From a virus, in the IMG/VR virus record IMGVR_UViG_3300035698_016412, positions 1 to 22,563 of that record: a DNA stretch of 22,563 nucleotides. One strand, given 5' to 3'. The position numbers were made by a program, and so were the translations under genes. Shown in pieces: positions 7,901 through 14,963 of the stretch. Below the pieces are notes generated by a model. The model was not told the origin of the DNA, made no database searches, and saw nothing but the letters and a program-made list of their open reading frames with translations. Every line of letters begins with the position of its first letter. Positions within the stretch are counted from its first letter, which is position 1.

Positions 7901-9371
7901 ATATAAGAAAGTTATCGAGTTTGCCGGTGATCTTGCGAAACGTAAAGATAGGCTTAAGATGGAAAAAGATATAGCTAAATCTGTTCTATCACATTCAAGA
8001 GCAGTTGAGGATTTGAACTATCAGCTTGATATAAATCATAGTGAAGAAGAAAAACTAGAAAAATATAGAGTAGATAATGCACGTCAAATTGAAGATTTAA
8101 ATGTTGTACTTAAAGATCAAGTGGACATCTTAAAAGAGGCCGAGCTTATCCATAAGGAAATCGGCATAACAACTCCCGAACAAAAAGAGCGTATAAACTC
8201 ATTAATGAGAGAAGTTGAACAAACTGAAAAAATAATTGAACTTAAAAAATTGCTTTTTCCTGTTTTATTTAAAGAAAAGGAAATCATTTCAGAGATTAAC
8301 AAGGCCAAAGAAAGAAAAGCTTTTTTAGACAAGCATGCTCCAAATTTGATGGAGACAGGTAGGTATAACAAAGCACTAGAATTTCAATATAAATCTGAAG
8401 ATCAAAGACAAAAAATAGCCATTGCTGAGTCACAAAAATTATTAGAAAGTCAACTTGACAAAAAAATAATTACTGAACAAGAAATGAAAGATGCTTTAAT
8501 TGTTATGGAAGAATCTTTTGAAAGAAAAAAGTTTGAAATTTTCTTAAATTGGGAAGATGCTAGACTCGAAATTAAGAAAAAGAATTTGATGCTTGATTCT
8601 GAAATGAAAATGAGAGAGTCAGATAGCTTTGCTGCTTATTTGTCAGCAACACATGATGCAGTAAAAGCAGGAGCAATATCATATATCCAGGAGCAGAAGA
8701 CATGGGCTGAGACAGTTGCGGGAGTTACTAAAAATCTCTTAGATCAGACTACAGATTTAATAGCACAAAAAACTTCAGCTTGGCTTATAGGAAATAGAGA
8801 TGCTGCTTTGGATTGGAAACAGGTTATGGAATCAGTGCTAACAGATGTAGTTAGAGAATTGAATAGATATATTATTAAGTTAATGTTAGCCCAAATGATA
8901 CAAGCTGCTATGGGACTCTTACCAAGTGGTCAGAATACTTATTCAAGTAAAGTTCCAACACAGAATATAGGAACTGCAGGATCTATACCAGGTGCAAAAA
9001 CAATGCAACATGGTGGTCCTTTGATAGGAGGCGTTCCAGGAAAAGATTCTATTCCTCTTATGGGTACGCCTGGAGAATATATGATGCCTGCTGATTCTGT
9101 AGATTTTTATGGCAAAGATTTGTTTGATAGATTAAGAAAAAGAGAAGTTAAAAAAGCTAATACTGGTGGATATATAGGCGGTGGGAACTTAGTCACTTCT
9201 GGTTCTAATGCAACTCCTAATATTAAAGTTGAAATTATAAATAAGACAGACCAGGCAGTCGAAGCTGAACAGGCAGGGGTATCTTTCAACATGGAAGAAA
9301 TGGTTGTTGGAATTATTTTAAAGAAAGCTCAAACTTCTGGTAATTTTCGTAAACAAATGAACATCAAGTAG
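1989..9371 (+). CDS. Tape measure protein (2460 aa) with embedded nuclease-like domain
   Basis: This is the tail-length ruler, threaded inside the tube and ejected ahead of the DNA. At about 1.5 angstrom per residue the length predicts a tail near 370 nm. Order of parts: helical N-terminus (1-200); Gly-rich linkers (204-226 and 243-265); an apparent PD-(D/E)XK nuclease (about 325-610, separate entry); coiled coil (620-710); a second Gly-rich linker (711-720); more helices; a TP901-type core from about residue 1100 to 1500 with hydrophobic stretches near 1118-1136 and 1468-1492; a strong TM segment near 1556-1575; long charged coiled coil (1580-2230); then a lambda-type C-terminal helix region. 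The end (about 2328-2386) has the HGGPLIGGVPGKDSIPLM and TPGEYMMPADSV motif common in tape measure C-termini. The gene follows the chaperones by 3 bases. Identity as tape measure is nearly certain from length, composition and position. Confidence 0.95.
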   Translation: MAATSREIKFQIRMINLADKGMKQFTADLREMQKGVSSLNRVLGSDAGSKRIKTTTNNIREFMKAMSVSSKAKYFEGFTKVADSFQKISQAAWTAEGSLKAFSSVITEAANIGSQFRASGEAVKSFSTTFDEIAVAMQKFSGISNKKMTGISNMFSQMRKAGETGAGGGLVRAIESIAAIKGDVVIVANAIERMTIALNSAKVVGGARGIVGGALAGGGGIGGGTGEGDLSTPMRYMDWGMVSGGGKDIFESLQRNLPDFLSGGGPTSKVGADQAAQEFIGNLERGNLHINEKIEKMMKTKSVHMKEIISQVDKVNIAKGKPGTTGIVSASGFAKLLSGRTWAESIPGEKATFGMARGTAFHGVAEHLVKMIDEQHTVGSFIEKHGHRTRKWANHIVTEARTAEAQFKIIALKAAETKGLPMTNVMRDQINASARQLKKEILRFGGKGGFFAQVGSRVMRMVKGDTKKFSKVMSGLSVELEKELAPLMILKPGGKFADLPPHLKTEAVSYVKDAIRQLRRSLGPTTQAYKNVMANIRKFGLTIMGTADVVMNLGADLGKVVVDYKTGVSSAAKGRSTRQQTAAYQLQAAKEYGQPIEGPGGIQAWAYRPQTGMKTTGFGVSEEELRLNERSEKIQRQKNQSLKEEKLISEDLKRVTAEKVAAEESAAGHRTASVELSRQLELSAQRELALKQGILRTSEKQKTVNSEIRAAGGGTVGGGGIAPVVGIPGFKLKDRMAVENRGNLMAMSRFNEVLTASYLKQGMLGERIDLTKVKMSEYNRLVELLSGSLGKYVMLEDKQDKELIDTVGHLERLDIALRKNREEYDRSIAQRQRYATIEKTVRARLEGAEIQGAKSGAARTAILKGPKGEQFFAGIRTEAETFKGLGLSRLAKDADNAKSEFLDLEKGTQKFNESLVTAMNTEENFNTEIGRTVTHLKETDPIFRKQAKGVRDVGKATEVLTGAVRRGNRAYVSNIGTFSRTIDTMRELDRRYDSLNIRTKGYDLSAGKLAIAIQILKKNQTELAVTQDRVSKAMGLQEDHLHRLLSAENRNSTEINKTRGKLIALEKTYDKLSAKQRVYTTKLNEFDVVQKRSLGKTSEHFRAMMRSQIAGFADMMKSQTAWIAGYAVMFGTVRGIKSALASVITVQHEFARAMRTARQESMTTLEIQKRYESEGVAAMIKFGRAVGDVGEVLYQLGSAGLKSKESLAALNSTMQMIVGTEEEMTEGTKMVAAVYNNFGEQIKSATGLSGKFKYINDIVVATFRDHQVELNELREGYKHLMAMGKVSNLSFLEMSGILATLNDHLIKSGIAGRSVQTVLSRISRQPADFAKAFGVVIDPDEPINFLKLIGQIGNKYKDTGMTVEDVGRIFEKLGLRGAKSFTILIQNVDKLRENIELLKYTSEDAAEIMAEVMLRKPDVAFARMRETLAALIRQGLYPIVEAANLVAVSVSMIGMSVVGADEAAKSFLGTLVTLAGMAITLTAITAGVRALQARAQIGAADWKTVGDYWSRITAHFAGAAIAVRNLAMSFTTLKISSISAAWVAFGNTVFFSVAALNLLIAAVGILLFYKLWKWLDQAAERAVALTGKILEATQAWKKESESLMEERDALELLGEERLKDIELINEQIEAKRVLLMMSMKEEGGLNKVKKSVSDLIEKTRKIIKQEPIMMIGSEYIGDESLKIQEKERLTDLRQIARLLIQEGTHLRDLRITHQEVLDLMNERRKANKSINEELYNDTKKLVNFYTQEENKLRRVRKEALEGLGKTTESPIRKGKKEIKEYIGEWDKYIAKEKRSFEIGPYEKNIRDRARLEKELLTESKTFGEKWGVQRIKDTYAALKSGEIERADAIKHLIPLLDKLSTADVKQLELDKKRDKAIKSQIKSYKDFAEKISAQATATTKGMISYSPLKSLLTIDKETENKVKQVFRDINAQMRKITQAPEEEIAGILKGLGLDFKTVKEAKSYLKELGLEYKKVIEFAGDLAKRKDRLKMEKDIAKSVLSHSRAVEDLNYQLDINHSEEEKLEKYRVDNARQIEDLNVVLKDQVDILKEAELIHKEIGITTPEQKERINSLMREVEQTEKIIELKKLLFPVLFKEKEIISEINKAKERKAFLDKHAPNLMETGRYNKALEFQYKSEDQRQKIAIAESQKLLESQLDKKIITEQEMKDALIVMEESFERKKFEIFLNWEDARLEIKKKNLMLDSEMKMRESDSFAAYLSATHDAVKAGAISYIQEQKTWAETVAGVTKNLLDQTTDLIAQKTSAWLIGNRDAALDWKQVMESVLTDVVRELNRYIIKLMLAQMIQAAMGLLPSGQNTYSSKVPTQNIGTAGSIPGAKTMQHGGPLIGGVPGKDSIPLMGTPGEYMMPADSVDFYGKDLFDRLRKREVKKANTGGYIGGGNLVTSGSNATPNIKVEIINKTDQAVEAEQAGVSFNMEEMVVGIILKKAQTSGNFRKQMNIK
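2961..3818 (+). other. PD-(D/E)XK (RecB/Cas4-type) nuclease-like domain inside the tape measure
   Basis: This covers tape measure residues of about 325-610. The RecB-type motif order is present: an opening segment TGIVSASGFAKLLSG (325-339); motif I RGTAFHGVAEHL with H362 (codon 3072); motif II MGTADVV with D548 (codon 3642); motif III VVVDYKTG with D563 and K565 (codons 3675 and 3681); and motif IV QTAAY with Q580 and Y584. In RecB-family nucleases these residues bind the metal and cut the phosphodiester; the second Asp lies 15 residues after the first, as usual. About 185 mostly helical residues separate motifs I and II, longer than in RecB but within family variability. All catalytic positions look intact. 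Gly-rich linkers flank the domain at 204-265 and 711-720. Motifs are seen directly; nuclease activity is inference. Confidence 0.78.
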
Positions 9372-9379
9372 AGGTTTAT

Positions 9380-9736
9380 ATGGCTGATTTTCCAACATTA
9401 AGTGAAACCCCATCTGTTGATAGTTATGAAGAAACAGCAGCTTTTGATCCCGTTATAAGAAGTCCGTATGAAGCTGGATACATGCAGACAAGAGCTAAAT
9501 TCACTAGAGTTCCTGAAAAATGGAAAGTGAAGTATGAGGTTTTATCAACTGACGATAAAAATACGCTTAAAACTTTTGAACATTCAACAGTTGTTTTTGG
9601 TTCCCTTTCTTTTAATTGGACACATCCCATAACCAGCACAATTTATGAAGTTAGATTTGGAAAAGATCCAATTATTTATCGACCTATGGAGAATGATGAT
9701 TTTTGGGAATGTGAATTTATTTTAGAGGAGGTTTAG
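9380..9736 (+). CDS. Minor tail protein, lambda gpM-like
   Basis: This 118-residue protein starts 8 bases after the tape measure stop, with GAGG 5 bases before the ATG. It shows the pattern of the gpM-like tail tip family: RSPYEAGYMQTRAKFTRVPEKW, then YEVLSTDDKNTLKTFE, then FNWTHPITSTIYEVRF, ending in WECEFILEEV. Proteins of this kind form part of the ring joining the tail tube to the tip. Its position directly after the tape measure and before a gpL-like gene matches the lambda order. The assignment rests on pattern and synteny. The nearest alternative name would be a generic distal tail protein. Confidence 0.8.
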   Translation: MADFPTLSETPSVDSYEETAAFDPVIRSPYEAGYMQTRAKFTRVPEKWKVKYEVLSTDDKNTLKTFEHSTVVFGSLSFNWTHPITSTIYEVRFGKDPIIYRPMENDDFWECEFILEEV

Positions 9737-9737
9737 A

Positions 9738-10373
9738 TTGTTAACTCTAAGCTCAGAAGCAATTATAGAAAAAAATCGCCTTTCTTCTAGCGGTGCATGG
9801 ATTATTCTTCTAGACTTAACTTTAACCGACGAAGTAACTCATATCCGCTTGGCAAGAAATACGGAAGATATTGTTTGGAATGGAAATACTTGGATAAAAT
9901 TTCCATTTGAAGTAGATGATGCAAAAGAAGAAGGAGGCGGCGAGCATGGTATGTTAACCGTACGTGTTTCTAATGTTTTAAGAACTCTTATGGTGTATCT
10001 TGAAGATGAAAAAGGGATGGTTGGATGTAATGCTAGGTTATACATTGTTCATTCTGATCATCTTGATTTAACATCTGCTGAAGTTGACGAATCTTTTATA
10101 ATAACAAAGTCGGGAGCAAATAGCATGTGGGCAACTTTTGAATTATCTGCTTCAAATTTGTTTGGAATACAATTTCCTGATCATAGGTATATAAGAGATT
10201 GGTGTAGATTTAGATTTAATTATCCTGCAGGAACAGATGTCAGATGTGGATATTCTGGTGATGATTATCTGGAATGTGCGCATACTTTGTCTGCTTGTAG
10301 AGAAAGGGGAAATTCTGCAAATTTTGGTGGATATCCTGGCATTCCTGAAGGTGGTTTGTATGTTAGCAGTTAA
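9738..10373 (+). CDS. Minor tail protein, lambda gpL-like with four C-terminal cysteines
   Basis: The start is a TTG at 9738, one base after the preceding stop. AGAGGAGG just upstream supports it despite the non-ATG codon. The product is 211 residues. A beta-rich N-terminal part (LLDLTLTDEVTHIRLARN, then WNGNTWIKFPFEV) is followed by a C-terminal part with four cysteines at 156, 170, 180 and 187 and the closing motif RERGNSANFGGYPGIP. Lambda gpL is known to carry an oxygen-sensitive iron-sulfur cluster on four C-terminal cysteines, and the same layout is seen here. The protein is a tail tip structural subunit. The last 14 bases overlap the start of the NlpC/P60 gene. Confidence 0.85.
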   Translation: MLTLSSEAIIEKNRLSSSGAWIILLDLTLTDEVTHIRLARNTEDIVWNGNTWIKFPFEVDDAKEEGGGEHGMLTVRVSNVLRTLMVYLEDEKGMVGCNARLYIVHSDHLDLTSAEVDESFIITKSGANSMWATFELSASNLFGIQFPDHRYIRDWCRFRFNYPAGTDVRCGYSGDDYLECAHTLSACRERGNSANFGGYPGIPEGGLYVSS

Positions 10374-10770
10374 TATAAAAATAAGTGACCTAATGAGAAC
10401 TCCTTTTGTTAGCGAAGGTAGAGATTTTAAAGTTGGTCTAGATTGTTGGGGTCTTGTAATGGAAGTTTCTAAAAGAGCAGGAATTGAACTTCCAGATTTT
10501 ATAGTAAAAGCTTCTGATGAATGTGGAATTGAAAATAAATTTGCTTGTGAAATATCATCTGGCAAATGGAGAAAATTGGATAAAGCTGAAGTTGGGAGTA
10601 TTGTTGTGATTAGAAATTCATGTGGGCCTTTTCATAATCATTTTGGAGTTTATTTAGGTTATGGAAAATTTATACATGCACTTAAAAGGATGAAAGGTAT
10701 CGTGGTGGATCGAATCAGTAATCCAATATGGAAGACTAAAATTGATGGATTTTATGTGTTAAAAAAATGA
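10360..10770 (+). CDS. NlpC/P60 tail tip peptidase, lambda gpK-like
   Basis: The start is placed at ATG 10360, with GAAGGTGG about 6 bases upstream and a 14-base overlap with the gpL-like gene. The frame is open further upstream, but that would overlap the gpL gene by over 130 bases. The product has 136 residues. It has the NlpC/P60 cysteine-peptidase layout: GLDCWGLV with catalytic C29, HNHFGVYLG with H94, and FIHAL with H106 as the likely third polar residue. The family cleaves peptidoglycan stem peptides, and in the tail tip it would help penetrate the wall. Lambda gpK also has a JAB metalloprotease part, which is absent here. Stop and next start overlap (ATGA at 10767), implying translational coupling. 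Confidence 0.85.
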   Translation: MLAVNIKISDLMRTPFVSEGRDFKVGLDCWGLVMEVSKRAGIELPDFIVKASDECGIENKFACEISSGKWRKLDKAEVGSIVVIRNSCGPFHNHFGVYLGYGKFIHALKRMKGIVVDRISNPIWKTKIDGFYVLKK

Positions 10771-13700
10771 AAATAATTGGAAATGTAATAAAAACTGAAT
10801 TGCAAGGAAATTTTCCATTGGCTCTTTATACTGGAAGAATTCGCATAACTATACTTTATAATCCACTGAATCCAAGAAAGCGTAAGGAAATAATTGTTCC
10901 TTATGTGGCATCAAAGTCTGTTTCTGAATATATTTCTGAGATAAAATCATTAGCAAGTTGTGATGTTGAATTAATGTATTCAGTTAATGGAAGAGTTTTA
11001 GATAACTGTGACGTGGTACGTGTTTGTCCATCTTCCGGAAGCCAAATAGTAATAATGGCGAAACCTCAAGGTGGAGATAATAATATATTAAGATTGATAG
11101 CTATGGTTATCATTACAGTGATTGCTGCTGCTTTACAACAACACTATGCATATATTGGGATGTGGGCTAGTTATGGCATTATGGCAGGAGTCATGATTGC
11201 AGGAACTCTTCTTGTTAACGCTTTGTTTCCATATCAAACCCCCGCATTGCCAACAATGGGTAATGCAGGAGCCATTTCGCAAGGTGCTCAGGAAGAGTTA
11301 GATCAGACATCCACTTATGGATGGGGAGCCATGACTAACCTCCAAAATCAAGGTTTTCCAATTCCAAGATTGTATGGTGAAAGAAGAGTTCCGGGAAACA
11401 TTATTAATAGATTTATAGATATCCTTGGCGATAAACAGTTTTATAATGTTTTGTTATCTTTAGGAGAAGGAGTTTTTACAAGTATTAAGGACATAGAAAT
11501 AAATAGACAGCCTCTTGAAAATTATACTGAAGTATGGCAAAATGTGAGATTGGGTGATACTTCTCAAACTGTAATAAGTTATCATAATGATACTTTCAAT
11601 AGACAAAGCTATAACGTAGAACTAAGTACTTCGACATATGTCACTAAGGAAACTCCTGGTAATGCAGCGGAAGGATTAAGAGTTGAAATTACTTTTCCAA
11701 ATGGGTTGTATCATAGTTCATTTACTGGTTCTCTAACTTCAACTCTTCTTGAGTTTGCTTTGCAGTATAAGAAAGATGGGGAAGATGCTTGGAACAGTTA
11801 TACAAGTGGAGCCGCCGGAGGTGTAAAAGAATATACAGATCATCAATATACGCAAACAGGATTTAAATTTTTAGATGCTTGTGATAGTGTTAGTTTCTAT
11901 GCTGGTTGGGATGGCTATACCGAGACTTGGATTCCACCATCTATAGGGGCGATGGGATATGTATATCCAGGATACTATATTTATGGTGGAGATCTTCAAA
12001 ATGTATGGTATAGAACAGGTAGTTTCGAGACAGAGGATGATAGTGGTTGGAATCTTTGGGGATCTTCTTATGGACAAAGAACTATAACGCTTGTTAATCT
12101 CAATGGGCAACCGACCGAGGTTAAGTTTAAAAATGATCCTATTAACGCTGATCGTTGGGCTTCTGGTATCGTTAGAAGGATAGATTTGGGAGGAGGAGTG
12201 GGAGGCGTAAATGTAACGGCTGCTTCTAATAGTTCTATCAGGAGAGCTTATGATATAAGAAACTTATCACAAGGGAAATACAGTGTCAGACTTAAAATTC
12301 TAGATAGATCAGGTACAAGTGCAAGATACGTAAACAAATGTTTCCTTACAGGTATATCTGAAATAATTTTAGATGATTTTACATACCCGGGAACGGCTTT
12401 GTTGGGGGTTAGGGTTCTTGCTACTTCTCAATTGTCTGGTGGTCCACCTACTGTTACTTGTGTAGCAAATAGAGCTTATGTTCCGGTTCATAATGGAATA
12501 ACATGGGTTGCGAAAAGCGGAAAGAATCCAGCTTGGGCTAGTTATGATATATTATGTCGTCCTGTATATGATATGGAATCAGATGGAAGTGACATAACTG
12601 TTCATCACTTAGAAGGAGTTGATTATAGCCGTATTAATTATGATGATTTTGAAGAATGGGCTGATTTTTGTGACGAAAACTATTTTGAAGCAAACGTAAT
12701 TTTTGATTCTCAAGTTAGTATATGGGGAGCATTAACACATATTGCTCAAGTTGGTCGTGGAATGGTTGTGCAGAGAGGTACAAAGTTTTCTTGTGTCATT
12801 GACCAACTTGAATCAACTCCTGCTCAAGTTTTTAATGTTGCAAATGAATATAAAGATTCGTTTTCAGTAGAATATCTGCCCATGGAGGGTAGGGCTAATT
12901 GTGTAGAGGTTACTTATTTTGATAAGGATAAAGATTTTCAACGAGAAACATTTTTTGTATATGGTAATAAATACAATACCGCAGATAGAGTTATAAAAAC
13001 TCAATTAACGCTTAATGCTTGTACAGATTATAATCTTGCATGGAGAGAAGCTACTTATCGTCTTAATCTTAATGAATTCTTAATTAGAAAAGTAACCATT
13101 GATGTAGACGTTGATGCTCTGGCGAGTCAGTATGGGGATTTAATAGGTATTCAAAGCGACATACCGCAATGGGGATATGGAGGAAGAGTTGTTTCTTCTA
13201 CCAGCAGTTCAGTTACTTTAGATAGAACTGTTGGCATAAATGTTACTGATACTTATAAAGTTATGGTTCGTATTTCAGCAGATGATTCAACAGAAGAAAT
13301 GACAGTTACGAATTCTGGAGAAACAACTGCCACTATTAATATTTCTGGAACATGGACAACTAATCCTTCAAAATATGATCTTTGGTTTTTTGGGGTTAGT
13401 GATGCTTTATACAAAGAATACAAGATAGTTTCTATTACTAGATCAAGTGATCTGAAGCGTAAGGTAGTTGGAGTTGAATATAACGCTTCTATATATTTAG
13501 AAGGAGTGCCGACTTACTTAACAGAGTCTTCTTTGGTTGCATATCCTGTTGCTCATAATTCAAATGCATATGAAAGGTTAAGGTTTAATCAGGGTGGTTC
13601 TTGGGTTTCGGAGGTGCATTTAAATTGGGATAAAACTGATTCATCTTCTGAAGGTTCATGGAAGATATTTAGAATGGATATGTCTGTAGAATATTCTTCT

Positions 13701-14948
13701 TGGGAATATATAGGTCATTCAGAGGATACTTTTGTTATATTACAAGCTGATTGGCAGAAACAACATCAGTATAAAATAGCTATAGTTGGAATTTCCGAAT
13801 TAACTAAAGGTAGTGATTCCATAGAGAACGTCCTTCAGACAAGCATAGCTATTCTTTGGAAACAAGCTTCTCCGGATAATGTTGAAAACTTAACAGTTTA
13901 TCAAGAGGGATCAAGAGTATTTTTTAACTGGGATCATATTAGCGATGTAGATAGAGATGGTTATGAAATTCGATTAGGGGCTACTTGGGATGTGGGAGAA
14001 GTTTTAGTAAGCTTGGTTCAACAGAACAGTTTTGATTATCGACCTTCTGGAGATGGAACAAAAAAGTATTGGATAAAAGCTGTTGATACAAGTGGGAATA
14101 AATCAGAAATAGCCACTACTATAACTATCGTCGTTAGTAGAATATTAGATAGCTTAAATATTATTATAAATCGTGATGAAATTACTTTATCTCCAACTCC
14201 TGTTCCAGGAATTAAGGATAATATGTTGTTCGTGGCTGATTCTCCTGCATATTTGGGAGTTCCTCATGCATTTTTAGATGATGATGCCGTGATTACTGGA
14301 TGGGATGATACCACTGCCGATCCCAATATTTCAGGATATGATGGAAGTGTGGACTTAGATGGTTCTTACATTACTGAAATAATTGATTTATCTTCTAGTG
14401 CAAATGCTACTTTAAGGTTAGATATCGAAATTGATTCAGAGAATCTAGGAACTACTGATTTAACTTATCCAGATCGGCTGGATACTACTTATCCAAATGA
14501 TAGGGATGATTATATAACTTCTGAATCAATTTCAACACTTAGTTACAGATTCTCTACGGGGGCGGATCCTACCGGAGAAGATTGGAATGTGTATCTTGGT
14601 CCAGTAGATCTTACTGCTATGACTTTTCAAGTGAAATTTGATTTCTTATTAGATAATAATAAAACCACTTTTAAATTTACACAGTTAGGAATAGTTATTG
14701 ATGGAGTAGAAAAGGATCAGATTTTTAAAAACAAAAACGTTGCTCAGGGAGGAACAACGTTTAATTTACTTTCTGATTTTAGTTTAGTTATACTTGTTGA
14801 ATATGGTGTTTCTCTAACTGTTGTGGGGTCTAGTGCTTACTATCCTGTAATGAATAATTATTCCCTAACTAGCTTCGAAATAACGCTTTATGACAGTGAT
14901 GGAAATAGTCAGGCAGGAGTTGTTGATTTAAGAATAAGAGGTTTTTAA
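10767..14948 (+). CDS. Tail tip host-recognition protein, fused gpI-gpJ-like
   Basis: This 1393-residue protein is the central tail tip protein. Residues 1-155 resemble lambda gpI: a ubiquitin-like beta part, then two hydrophobic segments near 105-132 and 133-153. Residues from about 175 begin the gpJ pattern (YGWGAMTNLQNQGFPIPRLYGERRVPG). Around 608-828 lies the prophage-tail domain of the gpJ family, with DFEEWADFCDENYFEANVIF and WGALTHIAQVGRGM. Two fibronectin type III-like domains follow, roughly 920-1030 and 1036-1125 (the second with VFFNWDHISDVDRDGYEIR and YWIKAVDTSGNKS). The last 250 residues are beta-rich and unrecognised, and probably include the receptor-binding part. The start overlaps the previous stop by four bases. 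In lambda gpI and gpJ are separate; here they are one chain. Confidence 0.88.
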   Translation: MKIIGNVIKTELQGNFPLALYTGRIRITILYNPLNPRKRKEIIVPYVASKSVSEYISEIKSLASCDVELMYSVNGRVLDNCDVVRVCPSSGSQIVIMAKPQGGDNNILRLIAMVIITVIAAALQQHYAYIGMWASYGIMAGVMIAGTLLVNALFPYQTPALPTMGNAGAISQGAQEELDQTSTYGWGAMTNLQNQGFPIPRLYGERRVPGNIINRFIDILGDKQFYNVLLSLGEGVFTSIKDIEINRQPLENYTEVWQNVRLGDTSQTVISYHNDTFNRQSYNVELSTSTYVTKETPGNAAEGLRVEITFPNGLYHSSFTGSLTSTLLEFALQYKKDGEDAWNSYTSGAAGGVKEYTDHQYTQTGFKFLDACDSVSFYAGWDGYTETWIPPSIGAMGYVYPGYYIYGGDLQNVWYRTGSFETEDDSGWNLWGSSYGQRTITLVNLNGQPTEVKFKNDPINADRWASGIVRRIDLGGGVGGVNVTAASNSSIRRAYDIRNLSQGKYSVRLKILDRSGTSARYVNKCFLTGISEIILDDFTYPGTALLGVRVLATSQLSGGPPTVTCVANRAYVPVHNGITWVAKSGKNPAWASYDILCRPVYDMESDGSDITVHHLEGVDYSRINYDDFEEWADFCDENYFEANVIFDSQVSIWGALTHIAQVGRGMVVQRGTKFSCVIDQLESTPAQVFNVANEYKDSFSVEYLPMEGRANCVEVTYFDKDKDFQRETFFVYGNKYNTADRVIKTQLTLNACTDYNLAWREATYRLNLNEFLIRKVTIDVDVDALASQYGDLIGIQSDIPQWGYGGRVVSSTSSSVTLDRTVGINVTDTYKVMVRISADDSTEEMTVTNSGETTATINISGTWTTNPSKYDLWFFGVSDALYKEYKIVSITRSSDLKRKVVGVEYNASIYLEGVPTYLTESSLVAYPVAHNSNAYERLRFNQGGSWVSEVHLNWDKTDSSSEGSWKIFRMDMSVEYSSWEYIGHSEDTFVILQADWQKQHQYKIAIVGISELTKGSDSIENVLQTSIAILWKQASPDNVENLTVYQEGSRVFFNWDHISDVDRDGYEIRLGATWDVGEVLVSLVQQNSFDYRPSGDGTKKYWIKAVDTSGNKSEIATTITIVVSRILDSLNIIINRDEITLSPTPVPGIKDNMLFVADSPAYLGVPHAFLDDDAVITGWDDTTADPNISGYDGSVDLDGSYITEIIDLSSSANATLRLDIEIDSENLGTTDLTYPDRLDTTYPNDRDDYITSESISTLSYRFSTGADPTGEDWNVYLGPVDLTAMTFQVKFDFLLDNNKTTFKFTQLGIVIDGVEKDQIFKNKNVAQGGTTFNLLSDFSLVILVEYGVSLTVVGSSAYYPVMNNYSLTSFEITLYDSDGNSQAGVVDLRIRGF

Positions 14949-14963
14949 TTAAGGAGATATCTT

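Noticed and set aside
10237-10359. Upstream start for the NlpC/P60 gene
   Set aside because: It would overlap the gpL-like gene by over 130 bases, and the extra residues lack any NlpC/P60 feature. ATG 10360 has a good ribosome site.
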